A DNA stretch of 64,000 bases from Streptomyces violascens (GTDB lineage Bacteria > Actinomycetota > Actinomycetes > Streptomycetales > Streptomycetaceae): the NCBI RefSeq assembly GCF_014649955.1, contig NZ_BMUA01000015.1:1-64000 (forward strand). Direction: 5' to 3'. Each line of letters starts with the position of its first letter. Within the stretch, counting starts at the first letter, position 1. Below the pieces are notes generated by a model, which saw only the letters and a list, made by a program, of their open reading frames with translations, did no database searches and was not told the origin of the DNA. The position numbers and the translations under genes are program-made. Below, in pieces: positions 7,536 through 19,277 of this stretch.

Positions 7536-9545
7536 ATGACCCAAGAAGCTGGGCGCAAGACGTCCTGGGGCGGCCGGCTGCTCCAGGACGGAGCGCCCGG
7601 CGGTCCGGTGTTGCGCCTCGTCGTGCGCTGGCTGCGGCGCCCGCTGCTGCCCGCCGCGCGGCTGTGGCGGCGCAACATCCAGCTGCGGGTGGTCGCGGCC
7701 ACCCTGCTGATGTCGCTGGGCGTGGTCGTGCTGCTCGGCTTCGTGGTCATCGGGGCGGTGCGCAACGGCCTGCTCGAAACCAAGGAGAAGGCGGCCGTGA
7801 GCCAGTCCGCCGGCGGTTTCGCGGTCGCGAAGGACAAGGCGGGCACGCCCGTCTCGTCCGGTGACGACTCCACCTCGGGCCGCGGCTCCGGCTCCTCGGT
7901 GAGCTGGCGCAACGACCTGGTGACCCAGCTCGCGAGCAGCGGCCAGGGTGCGTTCTACGTCGTCGCCCTGGGCTCGGCCTCGTCGGACTCCGACTCGGCG
8001 TCCAGCAACCGCGGGCCGCGCGCCTCCGGCTTCGTGGACCCCCGCGCGAGCGTTCCGCAGAGCCTGCGCGACAGCGTCGACGAGGGCGTCGGCGCGTTCA
8101 AGACCTACACCTCGATCAAGTTCACCGACGGCCAGGAAGCCGAGCCGGGGCTCGTGGTGGGCACCCGGCTCAAGGACGTCGACGGGCAGTCCTACCAGCT
8201 CTACTACCTCTTCCCGCTGGTGCAGGAGGAGAGGTCGCTCACCCTGGTCAAGACGACCCTTGCGACGGCCGGGCTCTTCGTCGTGGTGCTGCTCGGGGCG
8301 ATCGCCTGGCTCGTGGTGCGGCAGGTGGTCACGCCGGTGCGGATGGCGGCCGGAGTCGCCGAACGGCTCTCCACCGGCGTCCTCAGAGAGCGCATGAAGG
8401 TCACCGGCGAGGACGACATCGCCCGGCTCGGCGAGGCCTTCAACAAGATGGCGCAGAATCTCCAGGGCAAGATCAACCAGCTGGAGGAGCTGTCACGGAT
8501 GCAGCGGCGGTTCGTGTCCGACGTCTCGCACGAACTGCGCACACCCCTGACGACCGTACGGATGGCGGCCGATGTCATCCATGAGGCGCGGGTCGACTTC
8601 GACCCGGTGACGGCGCGTTCGGCCGAGCTGCTCGCCGGGCAGCTGGACCGGTTCGAGTCGCTGCTCGCCGACCTCCTGGAGATCAGCCGGTTCGACGCGG
8701 GTGCGGCGGCGCTCGAAGCCGAGCCGATAGATCTGCGCGAGGTCGTGCGCCGGGTGATCGAGGGCGCCGAGCCGCTGGCCGAGCGCAAGGGCACCCGGAT
8801 ACGGGTGGCCGGTGACGAACAGCCCGTGGTCGCCGAGGCCGATGCCCGCCGGGTCGAGCGGGTGCTGCGCAACCTGGTCGTCAACGCCGTCGAGCACGGC
8901 GAGGGGCGGGACGTTGTGGTGCGCCTCGCGGCGGCCGGCGGGGCCGTGGCCGTCGCGGTGCGGGACTACGGCGTCGGGCTCAAGCCCGGCGAGGCGACGC
9001 GGGTGTTCAACCGGTTCTGGCGGGCCGACCCGGCGCGCGCCCGCACCACCGGTGGTACCGGGCTCGGCCTGTCGATCGCCGTCGAGGACGCGCGGCTGCA
9101 CGGCGGCTGGCTGCAGGCCTGGGGCGAGCCGGGCGGCGGTTCCCAGTTCCGCCTGACCCTGCCGCGTACCGCCGACGAGCCGCTGCGCGGATCGCCGATA
9201 CCGCTGGAGCCGGAGGACTCACGGGCCGCCCGTGAGCGGGCCAAGGCCGAGGCGGGGGCCGCGCAGGCGCAGGGCAACCGGCTCTCCTCCGTACCGACAC
9301 CGCGCCTGGACCGTTCCGCGCTGCCCGTGCCGCCCGCGGCGCCGGTGCGCCCGCGCACCTCGGGTCCGGCGGCCAGTCCGGCGGGGCTGCCCGCAGGCGG
9401 CGCAGGCGGCGGGGGCCGCGTGGTGGCCCGGCTGGCCGACGCGGAACCGGGCACGCGGGCCGCAGCCGAGCGCGGGGAAGGCACGGCGAGTCCCGAGCGG
9501 CTCACCGACATGACTGACCAGGAGGGATCGGCCCGTGGGCGCTGA
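7536..9545 (+). CDS. mtrB: MtrB sensor histidine kinase
   Basis: A 669-residue membrane sensor kinase. Transmembrane segments lie at about residues 47-70 and 238-262 and enclose an extracytoplasmic sensor domain containing a Ser-rich low-complexity stretch. They are followed by a HAMP linker, the H-box with SDVSHELRTPLTT (phospho-acceptor His332), the N-box NLVVNAVEHGEG, and the G-box GGTGLGLSIAV. The last 130 residues are a Pro/Ala/Gly-rich tail that is not part of the kinase core. MtrB phosphorylates MtrA, and in mycobacteria its activity depends on the lipoprotein LpqB. The start ATG lies one base after the mtrA stop, and the end overlaps lpqB by 11 bases, so the three genes are coupled. 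Confidence 0.95.
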   Translation: MTQEAGRKTSWGGRLLQDGAPGGPVLRLVVRWLRRPLLPAARLWRRNIQLRVVAATLLMSLGVVVLLGFVVIGAVRNGLLETKEKAAVSQSAGGFAVAKDKAGTPVSSGDDSTSGRGSGSSVSWRNDLVTQLASSGQGAFYVVALGSASSDSDSASSNRGPRASGFVDPRASVPQSLRDSVDEGVGAFKTYTSIKFTDGQEAEPGLVVGTRLKDVDGQSYQLYYLFPLVQEERSLTLVKTTLATAGLFVVVLLGAIAWLVVRQVVTPVRMAAGVAERLSTGVLRERMKVTGEDDIARLGEAFNKMAQNLQGKINQLEELSRMQRRFVSDVSHELRTPLTTVRMAADVIHEARVDFDPVTARSAELLAGQLDRFESLLADLLEISRFDAGAAALEAEPIDLREVVRRVIEGAEPLAERKGTRIRVAGDEQPVVAEADARRVERVLRNLVVNAVEHGEGRDVVVRLAAAGGAVAVAVRDYGVGLKPGEATRVFNRFWRADPARARTTGGTGLGLSIAVEDARLHGGWLQAWGEPGGGSQFRLTLPRTADEPLRGSPIPLEPEDSRAARERAKAEAGAAQAQGNRLSSVPTPRLDRSALPVPPAAPVRPRTSGPAASPAGLPAGGAGGGGRVVARLADAEPGTRAAAERGEGTASPERLTDMTDQEGSARGR

Positions 9546-11442
9546 CCGGGGGAGGGCCCGCGGCACGCTGCCCCGGGCGGTGGTCGTGCTGGGCTGCGGC
9601 TCGCTGCTGGTGTCGGGCTGTGCGTCCATGCCGAGCAGTGGTGACGTGCACTCGGTATCGGCGTCCCAGCGAGCCGATTCGCAGGTGCAGGTGTACGCGG
9701 TGCCGCCGCGGCCCGGCGCCCAGCCCAACGAGATCGTCTCGGGCTTCCTCGAGGCCATGACCAGCGACGATCCCCAGTTCGCGATGGCCCGCCAGTATCT
9801 GACCGTGAAGGCCGCGAAGGACTGGCAGGCGAATCAGGTCACCGTCCTCGCCGACGGTCCCGACCCGCAGCCGAACCGGTCCGGAGACCGGGGCGCGGAT
9901 TCGAGCGGCTTCACCTTCACGGTGTCGGGCAAGCCCGTCGCCGTCGTCGACAAGCAGCGCGCCTACCAGCCCGCCAAGCCGCAGGACACCTACAGCCAGA
10001 CCATTCACCTGGTGCGGCAGAGCGGTCCGGACGGGACGGGCAAGGAGTGGCGCATCGACGCGCTGCCGGAGGGGCTGCTGCTCGGGCAGTCCGACTTCCA
10101 GCGCATCTACCGCTCGGTCAACAAGTACTACTTCGCGGCGGGTCAGAACCAGCTGGTCGCCGACCCGGTGTACGTGCGCCAGCGCACCGATCCCGAGACG
10201 CAGATGAACCTGATCACGCAGACGGTGCAGTCGGTCCTGGACGGCCCGACCAACTGGCTGAAACCGGTGGTCGCTTCGAAGTTTCCGTCGGGAACGGCAC
10301 TGAAGAGCGACACCAAGTCGCTCGCCCTGGACGACCGCAATGCGCTGAAGGTCCCGCTGAACGAGCGGGCCTCCCACGCCGAGGATCAGCAGTGCAAGCG
10401 GATGGCGGCCCAGCTCCTGTTCACCCTGCGGGATCTGACGACCACTCGGATCGGCCAGGTGGAGCTCGACCGGGCCAACGGCTCCCAGATGTGCGTGCTC
10501 AGCGGCAACCAGGCCGAGACGTACGCGCCGGAGCGCATGTCGACGACCCCGGGGCAGTACTTCGTGGACACCACGGGCCATGTGGAGCGGATGAGGGCCG
10601 ACACGAGCGGTTCGGACGGCTCGGGCGGCGGCACGGACAGTTCCGACGGTTCGGACGCCTCGGTGGTGACCGAGCCGGTGCAGGGCCCGTTCGGCAAGGG
10701 CGAGCAGCAGGTGCGTACGGTCGCCGTCTCGCGGGACGAGAAGCGCGCTGCCGGGGTCTCGGCGGACGGCAAGGCCCTGCTCGTGGCTCGGCTCGCGGTC
10801 GGCGGCGAGCTGGTGCACACGTCGGTGACCAGCGACGACAGGGATGCCAAGAACGGCGGCCTGTCGGCGCCGAGCTGGGACGGGCGCGGCGACCTGTGGG
10901 TGGCCGACCGCAACCCGGCCAAGCCGCGGCTGCTGCGCCTCGCGCAGGGCACGGGCGAGCCCGAGGCGGTCGACGTGACGGGACTCAACGGCGCGCAGAT
11001 CCAGCAGGTGCGCATGTCGGCGGACGGCGTGCGCATCGCTCTGCTCGTCTCCGAGGGCGGGCACACGACGCTGCGCATCGGGCGGGTCGAGCGGACCGAA
11101 GACGGCGACAAGAAGGTGGTCTCGGTGCGCGAACTGCGCCCCGGGGCCCCGCAGATGGAGGACGTGACCGCCGTGTCCTGGGCCGGGCGCAGCCGTCTGG
11201 TCGTGGTCGGCAAGGAGATCGGCGGGGTCTCCCAGCAGCTGCGCTATGTGCAGACGGACGGGTCGACCTCGGCGGCCGGCACCCTGCCGAGCGTCAACAA
11301 GCTCACGGACATCGCGGCCACCGATGACGACCGGATGCCCCTCGTGGCGCACTCGCAGGAGGACGGCATCGTCCGGCTGCCGCCCGGGGCGAACTGGAAG
11401 ACGGCCGTCAAGAAGGGCTCGGCGCCCGCGTATCCGGGGTAG
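9535..11442 (+). CDS. lpqB: LpqB lipoprotein, MtrAB accessory protein
   Basis: A 635-residue secreted lipoprotein with a GTG start inside the end of mtrB. The N-terminus is an arginine-containing signal peptide ending in the lipobox LVSGCAS, so the mature protein should be lipid-anchored outside the membrane. A GerMN-type domain occupies roughly residues 200-330, followed by the LpqB beta-propeller domain with repeats such as VAVSRDEKRAAGVSADG. LpqB modulates MtrB and thereby cell-wall and developmental gene expression in actinobacteria. A Ser/Gly/Asp-rich linker at about residues 355-380 joins the two domains. The 11-base overlap with mtrB is typical of the conserved mtrA-mtrB-lpqB operon. 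Confidence 0.95.
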   Translation: MGADRGRARGTLPRAVVVLGCGSLLVSGCASMPSSGDVHSVSASQRADSQVQVYAVPPRPGAQPNEIVSGFLEAMTSDDPQFAMARQYLTVKAAKDWQANQVTVLADGPDPQPNRSGDRGADSSGFTFTVSGKPVAVVDKQRAYQPAKPQDTYSQTIHLVRQSGPDGTGKEWRIDALPEGLLLGQSDFQRIYRSVNKYYFAAGQNQLVADPVYVRQRTDPETQMNLITQTVQSVLDGPTNWLKPVVASKFPSGTALKSDTKSLALDDRNALKVPLNERASHAEDQQCKRMAAQLLFTLRDLTTTRIGQVELDRANGSQMCVLSGNQAETYAPERMSTTPGQYFVDTTGHVERMRADTSGSDGSGGGTDSSDGSDASVVTEPVQGPFGKGEQQVRTVAVSRDEKRAAGVSADGKALLVARLAVGGELVHTSVTSDDRDAKNGGLSAPSWDGRGDLWVADRNPAKPRLLRLAQGTGEPEAVDVTGLNGAQIQQVRMSADGVRIALLVSEGGHTTLRIGRVERTEDGDKKVVSVRELRPGAPQMEDVTAVSWAGRSRLVVVGKEIGGVSQQLRYVQTDGSTSAAGTLPSVNKLTDIAATDDDRMPLVAHSQEDGIVRLPPGANWKTAVKKGSAPAYPG

Positions 11443-11509
11443 CCGCCGGGCTGTGGACAGGTTGTCCACAGGGGTGGCCGGGCCCCGCTCCGATTGGCAC
11501 AGTGGAGCC

Positions 11510-12337
11510 ATGCGGGGGTGGTGGCGGGAGTTCTCCGGCCTTGTGCTGCCGACCGCCTGCGGCGGCTGCGGCAGGCCGTGTACGGCGCTGTGCGAGGGGT
11601 GCCGGGCGGCGCTGCTGGGGGCGCCCGCATGCCGGGTCCGCCCGGCACCGGAGCCCGCCGGGCTGCCCGCGGTGTACGCCGCCGCGCCCTACGAGGACGC
11701 GGTGCGCGCGGTGCTGCTCGGGCACAAGGAGCGGGGCGCGCTCGGTATGGCCGCGGCGCTCGGGCAGGCCCTGGCGGGCGCGGCGCGGGCGGCCGCGGGG
11801 CCGTGCGGCCAGGGGCCGTTGCTGCTTGTCCCGGTGCCGTCCTCGCGGCGTGCGGTGCGGGCCCGCGGGCACGACGCGACCCGGCGCATCGCGCTGGCCG
11901 CGGCCGGGGAGCTGCGCCGGACGGGGACGGACGCCCGGGTGGCCGCGGTCCTGCGCCAGCGCCGTACGGTGGCCGACCAGGCGGGCCTGAGCGCCCCGCA
12001 GCGGCTCGCGAATCTGTCCGGGGCCCTGGTGGTGGCAGGTGGTGGTGCGCGGCTCCTGGAGGGCGGCCGGGTGGTCCTGGTGGACGATCTGATGACCACG
12101 GGCGCATCGCTGGTGGATGCGGCGCGTGCGGTGCGGGCGGCGGGGGTAGGCGAACCCGGCAACGGTCCTCTGCGCGGAGACCGATACCCCGGACAGGGAA
12201 ATGCAGGATTTACCCGTTCGGCGGCTTCGCATCAGTGGCCGGGAGGCGGGGCAGCGGTGCGGAACGCCGGTGTTCCGCACCCGGTGGCCGCGGTTGTCGC
12301 GGCCACTCCGGAAACGTTCGCAATAAACCGGAACTGA
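11510..12337 (+). CDS. ComF-family phosphoribosyltransferase
   Basis: A 275-residue ComF-like protein. The N-terminus has the zinc-binding cysteine cluster CGGCGRPCTALCEGC, and the PRTase signature VVLVDDLMTTGAS lies near residue 193, with the preceding LVPVPSSRRAVRARGHD segment. ComF proteins take part in DNA uptake in competent bacteria; in Streptomyces their job is not defined. Between the PRTase motif and the conserved C-terminal end (VAAVVAATPETFAINRN) there is an extra low-complexity segment of about 45 residues rich in Gly, Arg and Asn. It keeps the frame open, so it is an insertion, not a break. The start ATG at 11510 lies 68 bases after lpqB. Confidence 0.85.
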   Translation: MRGWWREFSGLVLPTACGGCGRPCTALCEGCRAALLGAPACRVRPAPEPAGLPAVYAAAPYEDAVRAVLLGHKERGALGMAAALGQALAGAARAAAGPCGQGPLLLVPVPSSRRAVRARGHDATRRIALAAAGELRRTGTDARVAAVLRQRRTVADQAGLSAPQRLANLSGALVVAGGGARLLEGGRVVLVDDLMTTGASLVDAARAVRAAGVGEPGNGPLRGDRYPGQGNAGFTRSAASHQWPGGGAAVRNAGVPHPVAAVVAATPETFAINRN

Positions 12338-12651
12338 CCGCGAACGTGCATCGTTGCAGGTAGTGAGAGGGCAGAAGCACCTGAGTGGAGGTACGTGCGA
12401 GTAGCGGGTGCCGACTTCGGGCCGATGGAGCTATGTTCGGTTGTGAGGAATGGCGAAAGACCGTTCACTTGATGCACGGCTGAACTTCGGCGCGTTGTCA
12501 CTTACCCCCGGGTTCGTGGGGTGGGGATCTTCTCGACGGGGGAGGAGGAGGTGATACGTCACCGAGTCCGACGCCCCGGCACTCACCGGGGTCTGGTGCA
12601 AAAGGGAGCAGCTCCGCACTGAGGCGGAGTGATCCGGGAACGGAGTTCTGC
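12338..12651 (+). promoter_or_regulatory. Leader and promoter region of hpf
   Basis: This 314-base stretch has no convincing ORF. It holds several small potential stems: CCCCGG with CCGGGG around 12575-12595, and CTCCGC with GGCGGAG at about 12614-12630, close enough to the hpf start to affect initiation. A TTGTCA-like -35 element is visible near 12496. I cannot identify a specific operator. A long leader suits a stress-controlled gene such as hpf. Confidence 0.4.
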
Positions 12652-13341
12652 GTGGACATCGTCGTCAAGGGCCGCAAGACCGAGGTGCCCGAGCGGTTCC
12701 GCAAGCACGTGGCCGAGAAGCTGAAGCTGGAGAAGATCCAGAAGCTCGACGGCAAGGTAATCAGCCTCGACGTCGAGGTGTCCAAGGAACACAACCCGCG
12801 GCAGGCGGACCGTTCGGACCGGGTGGAGATCACCCTCCACTCGCGCGGCCCGGTGATCCGTGCGGAAGCGGCGGCAGCAGACCCGTACGCGGCGCTCGAC
12901 CTGGCGACCGGCAAGCTTGAGGCGCGGCTGCGCAAGCAGCACGACAAGCGCTACACGCGCCGGGGCAACGGCCGGCTCTCGGCCGCGGAGGTCGTGGATG
13001 TCGTACCGGGTGTGGCGGAGTTGAACGGAAACGGCAAGCCTGTGGACGCTTCGGAGGAAGACCGCATTCCCACCACCAGGATCGGCTCGCTCGAAGTACA
13101 GGGCGAAGGACCGCTGGTGGTCCGCGAGAAGAACCATGTCGCAGCCCCGATGACGCTCGACCAGGCGCTCTACGAGATGGAGCTGGTCGGGCACGACTTC
13201 TACCTCTTCGTCGACTCGGAGACGAAGAACCCCAGTGTCGTCTACCGGCGGCACGCCTACGACTACGGCGTCATCCACCTGGAGACCGACCCGCTCGCCG
13301 GTGAGGACGCGAGCGGCGCGGGCGGTGCGCTGGGCGGCTGA
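12652..13341 (+). CDS. hpf: Long-form ribosome hibernation promoting factor
   Basis: A 229-residue HPF/RaiA family protein with a GTG start preceded by a modest GGAACGGAG site. The N-terminal domain (DIVVKGRKTEVPERFRKHVA through LDLATGKLEARLRKQ) is the ribosome-binding S30AE fold. The C-terminal domain (MTLDQALYEMELVGHDFYLF and YRRHAYDYGVIHL) is the dimerisation domain of the long form, which pairs two 70S ribosomes into inactive 100S particles in stationary phase or stress. Length and both domains are complete. It is monocistronic, with an unusually long upstream leader and a possible hairpin downstream (GGTGCCCC at 13423 with GGGGCACC ending 13459). Confidence 0.96.
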   Translation: MDIVVKGRKTEVPERFRKHVAEKLKLEKIQKLDGKVISLDVEVSKEHNPRQADRSDRVEITLHSRGPVIRAEAAAADPYAALDLATGKLEARLRKQHDKRYTRRGNGRLSAAEVVDVVPGVAELNGNGKPVDASEEDRIPTTRIGSLEVQGEGPLVVREKNHVAAPMTLDQALYEMELVGHDFYLFVDSETKNPSVVYRRHAYDYGVIHLETDPLAGEDASGAGGALGG

Positions 13342-13590
13342 CCCCGGCCGGGAAGGACCACGGAGAACCTGCTGGCCGGCGCGTTGAACGTCCGCGGACG
13401 GCGCGCCGTACCCATGGGTGTAGGTGCCCCTGGAGCCTTTGTGCGCCCCCGGGGGCACCACCGTGCGACCACTGGATCACCCTTCTGTCGGCCGGGCATG
13501 AAATCATGGCGTCGCACGCCAACCGCAGCTCCCTGGAGCGTGGTTGGTGCCGCACACCAACTCGGGCCACGGCCTTCAGGGGGAGGAACG

Positions 13591-14349
13591 ATGGCGGACA
13601 GCTTCGGGCCGGTGCACGACGGTTCCCATGCCGACAGCCCGAACGGTGGGGACCGCGAGGCCGGCATGGACGCGGGCGCTTCCCGCAAGGAGCCGATCCG
13701 GGTCCTGGTGGTGGACGACCACGCCCTGTTCCGCCGGGGCCTGGAGATCGTCCTGGCCGCCGAGGAGGACATCCAGGTCGTCGGCGAGGCGGGGGACGGC
13801 GCGGAGGCGGTGGACAAGGCAGCCGACCTGCTGCCGGACATCGTGCTGATGGACGTGCGCATGCCCCGGCGCGGCGGCATCGAGGCCTGCACCTCCATCA
13901 AGGAGGTGGCCCCCAGCGCGAAGATCATCATGCTGACGATCAGCGACGAGGAGGCCGACCTCTACGACGCGATCAAGGCCGGCGCGACCGGCTATCTCCT
14001 CAAGGAGATCTCCACCGACGAGGTCGCGACCGCGATCCGGGCGGTGGCCGACGGCCAGTCGCAGATCAGCCCGTCGATGGCGTCCAAGCTGCTCACCGAG
14101 TTCAAGTCGATGATCCAGCGCACCGACGAGCGCCGTCTGGTGCCCGCGCCCCGGCTCACCGACCGTGAGCTGGAGGTCCTCAAGCTGGTCGCCACGGGGA
14201 TGAACAACCGCGACATCGCCAAGGAGTTGTTCATCTCCGAGAACACCGTGAAGAACCACGTGCGCAACATCCTGGAGAAGCTGCAGCTGCACTCCAGGAT
14301 GGAAGCGGTGGTCTACGCGATGCGCGAGAAGATCCTGGAGATCAGGTAG
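13591..14349 (+). CDS. NarL/FixJ-family response regulator (orphan)
   Basis: A 252-residue protein with a receiver domain (VLVVDDHALFRRGLEIVL, Asp in DIVLMDVRMPR, and the LLKEIS switch lysine) and a C-terminal LuxR-type helix-turn-helix (LTDRELEVLKLVATGMNNRDIA and ISENTVKNHVRNILEKL). About 35 residues of charged N-terminal extension precede the receiver domain. The start at 13591 has an ideal GGGAGGAA site; earlier in-frame starts lack one. No histidine kinase gene is adjacent, so it is an orphan regulator whose partner is elsewhere or absent. Its end overlaps the convergent glycosylase gene by eight bases. Confidence 0.92.
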   Translation: MADSFGPVHDGSHADSPNGGDREAGMDAGASRKEPIRVLVVDDHALFRRGLEIVLAAEEDIQVVGEAGDGAEAVDKAADLLPDIVLMDVRMPRRGGIEACTSIKEVAPSAKIIMLTISDEEADLYDAIKAGATGYLLKEISTDEVATAIRAVADGQSQISPSMASKLLTEFKSMIQRTDERRLVPAPRLTDRELEVLKLVATGMNNRDIAKELFISENTVKNHVRNILEKLQLHSRMEAVVYAMREKILEIR

Positions 14350-15508
14350 CCAGCGCCGAGGTGAGCGCCGCCGCTTCCTGCGGGCTCCCGGCCCGTTCGA
14401 CGCGTACGGCGTCGCAGCCCACCCACTCGGCAGCCTCCAGCAGGGCCTGGGCCATGGGCTGGACGGCCTTCGGCGAGTCCAGCGAGACCTGCTTGGCGAC
14501 CAGGGTGCGGCCCTCGCGCGCCGGGTCGACGCGGCCGATCAGCCTGCCGCCGGAGAGCAGCGGCATCGCGAAGTACCCGTGTATCCGCTTGGGCTTGGGG
14601 ACGTAGGCCTCCAGGCGGTGGGTGAAGCCGAAGATCCGCTCGGTGCGGGCGCGCTCCCAGACCAGTGAGTCGAACGGCGAAAGCAGCGTGGTGCGGTGGC
14701 GGCCGCGCGGCTCGGTGGCCAGCGCCGCGGGGTCGGCCCAGGCGGGCTTGGACCAGCCCTGCACGGTGACCGGCACCAGACCCGAGTCGGCGACCACCGC
14801 GTCGAACTGCTCGCCCTTGAGGCGGTGGTAGTCCGCAATGTCCGCCCGGGTGCCCACGCCGAGGGACTGCCCGGCGAGCCGCACCAGCCGGCGCAGGCAC
14901 TCGACGTCGTCCAGGTCGTCGTGCAGGAGCGCGTTCGGAATGGCGCGCTCGGCGAGGTCGTACACCCGCTTCCAGCCGCGCCGCTCGGTGCAGACCACCT
15001 CGCCGTACATCAGCGCCCGCTCGACGGCGACCTTGGACGCCGACCAGTCCCACCACTCGCCCTTGTTCTTGGCGCCGCCCAAGTCCGTTGCCGTGAGCGG
15101 GCCTTCGGCGCGCAGCTGCTTGATCACCTGCTCGTACGCGCCGTCCGGCAGCTCGTGGTTCCAGTGCGGCCGGGAGCGGTAGGCGCGGCGGCGGAAGGCG
15201 AAGTGCGGCCACTCCTCGACGGGCAGGATGCAGGCCGCGTGCGACCAGTACTCGAAGGATTGGCCGCCGCTCCAGTACGCGTCCTCGACGGTTTTGCGGC
15301 CGACCGCGCCGAGGCGGGCGTACGGGATGAGCTCGTGCGAGCGGGCGAGCACGGAGATGGTGTCGAGCTGGACCGCGCCCAGGTGGCGCAGCACCCCGCG
15401 CACCCCGGCCCGGCGGTCGGCCGCGCCGAGGAAGCCCTGGGCGCGCAGGGCGATCCGGCGGGCCTCGTCCGCGGACAGTTCGGCGGCGGGAGGCGGCAGG
15501 CTCGTCAT
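14342..15508 (-). CDS. AlkZ/YcaQ-family DNA interstrand-crosslink glycosylase
   Basis: This 388-residue protein is a winged-helix DNA-repair glycosylase of the HTH_42 (AlkZ/AlkX/YcaQ) family. It has LGAVQLDTISVLARSHEL with the catalytic QxD motif (Gln47, Asp49), an HWNHELPDGAYEQV segment, WWDWSASKVAVERALMYGE, and the C-terminal LSPFDSLVWERARTERIFGF and YFAMPLLSGGRLIGRVDPARE motifs. Family members excise alkylated bases and unhook crosslinks, often protecting producers of DNA-damaging metabolites. The ATG at 15508 is chosen because a damage-type promoter ends about eight bases upstream, implying a leaderless message. Its 3' end overlaps the response regulator gene. No biosynthetic or resistance genes are adjacent, so I infer general repair. 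Confidence 0.9.
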   Translation of the reverse strand: MTSLPPPAAELSADEARRIALRAQGFLGAADRRAGVRGVLRHLGAVQLDTISVLARSHELIPYARLGAVGRKTVEDAYWSGGQSFEYWSHAACILPVEEWPHFAFRRRAYRSRPHWNHELPDGAYEQVIKQLRAEGPLTATDLGGAKNKGEWWDWSASKVAVERALMYGEVVCTERRGWKRVYDLAERAIPNALLHDDLDDVECLRRLVRLAGQSLGVGTRADIADYHRLKGEQFDAVVADSGLVPVTVQGWSKPAWADPAALATEPRGRHRTTLLSPFDSLVWERARTERIFGFTHRLEAYVPKPKRIHGYFAMPLLSGGRLIGRVDPAREGRTLVAKQVSLDSPKAVQPMAQALLEAAEWVGCDAVRVERAGSPQEAAALTSALAT

Positions 15509-15515
15509 GCTCCGC

Positions 15516-15538
15516 ACGATAGTGTCCGCCACTGACAA
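15516..15538 (-). promoter_or_regulatory. RecA-NDp/PafBC-type damage promoter, leaderless
   Basis: On the minus strand TTGTCAGTGGC (15538-15528), six bases, then TATCGT (15521-15516) match the actinobacterial RecA-independent DNA-damage promoter TTGTCAGTGGC-N6-TAGggT in the first block and spacing. The glycosylase ATG begins at 15508, about where transcription should start. PafBC is the known activator of such promoters. Confidence 0.75.
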
Positions 15539-15552
15539 CGCCCGGGCGGAGG

Positions 15553-16125
15553 TCAGCTCTGCGCGGGCAGGTAGGGAAGGGCGCCCGGCAGCCCCAGGTC
15601 CGAGGGGAGCAGGGCGCCGACCCAGCTGTCGCGGCGGGTGCCCTTGTTGAGCATGGCGCCGCGCAGGGTGCCCTCGACGGTGAAGCCGGCCTTCTCGGCC
15701 ACCTTGCGCGAGCCCGTGTTGCCGACCTCGGCCCGCCACTCCAGGCGGTCGATCCCGAGTTCCGTGAACGCCCAGCGGGCCAGGCGCCCCAACGCCTCCG
15801 TGGTGTAGCCGTGGCCGCGGTGCTCGGCCACCGCCCAGAAGCCGATCTCGGCGGCGCCCGTCCCGCGCGCCATCACGCCCATGAGGGCGAGCAGCGGCCC
15901 GCCGTCCTTGGGGAAGATCGCGAAGCAGTACTCCGTGCCGGTCGTCCAGGACTCCGGCGCGATCTTGCCGGCGAAGGCCTCGGCGTCCTCGCGGGTATAG
16001 GGGGACGGGACGGTGGTCCAGCGCTGGACGGCCGGGTCCTGGGCGCCCTCGTACACGGCGTCGATGTCCTGGGGGCCGAGCGGGCGCAGCAGCAGCCGTT
16101 TTGAGGTGAGTGTCACGGGTTCCAT
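15553..16125 (-). CDS. GNAT-family N-acetyltransferase (RimJ/RimL-like)
   Basis: A 190-residue acetyltransferase. It starts MEPVTLTSKRLLLRPL and has the GNAT core IGFWAVAEHRGHGYTTEALGRLARWAF, where the acetyl-CoA loop (RGHGY) is visible, followed by EWRAEVGNTGSRKVAEKAGF and VEGTLRGAML. This arrangement is the RimJ/RimL ribosomal-protein or small-molecule acetyltransferase group. The ATG at 16125 is preferred because the family motif begins directly after it; the open frame continues 12 codons further upstream. It is transcribed toward the glycosylase gene but has its own start 45 bases upstream of that gene's promoter. The substrate is unknown. Confidence 0.9.
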   Translation of the reverse strand: MEPVTLTSKRLLLRPLGPQDIDAVYEGAQDPAVQRWTTVPSPYTREDAEAFAGKIAPESWTTGTEYCFAIFPKDGGPLLALMGVMARGTGAAEIGFWAVAEHRGHGYTTEALGRLARWAFTELGIDRLEWRAEVGNTGSRKVAEKAGFTVEGTLRGAMLNKGTRRDSWVGALLPSDLGLPGALPYLPAQS

Positions 16126-16322
16126 CGCCCGATTCTCCGGAAGCCCGGCAGCCGGGGCCACCTCATTTCCCCGTCAGCCCGGCACCTTCGGACAGTCCCG
16201 TCCGTTGTCGTAACGGCAGACCTCCCGGCGCGGCCGGGTCCTCGCATACGATGACCGTTGCTGTACCCATACCCATAGCCACTCGACCGCGCCAGGCCCG
16301 ACCGGCAAGGAGACCAACCCCC

Positions 16323-19175
<2,853 letters not shown>

Positions 19176-19210
19176 GCCGCGCGAAGCAGCCGGCGGCTGT
19201 ACGTCGTGAA

Positions 19211-19241
19211 GGGGCCCGGTACCGGAAAGGTGCCGGGCCCC
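19211..19241 (+). terminator. secA terminator
   Basis: A 13-base stem (GGGGCCCGGTACC and GGTGCCGGGCCCC, one wobble) with a GGAAA loop. There is no T run, as is common in Streptomyces. It lies 35 bases after the secA stop and before the convergent Rv3235-family gene. Confidence 0.8.
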
Positions 19242-19277
19242 TCCGGTTGTCGGGCCCCCTCCGCCGTCGTCCCCGCG

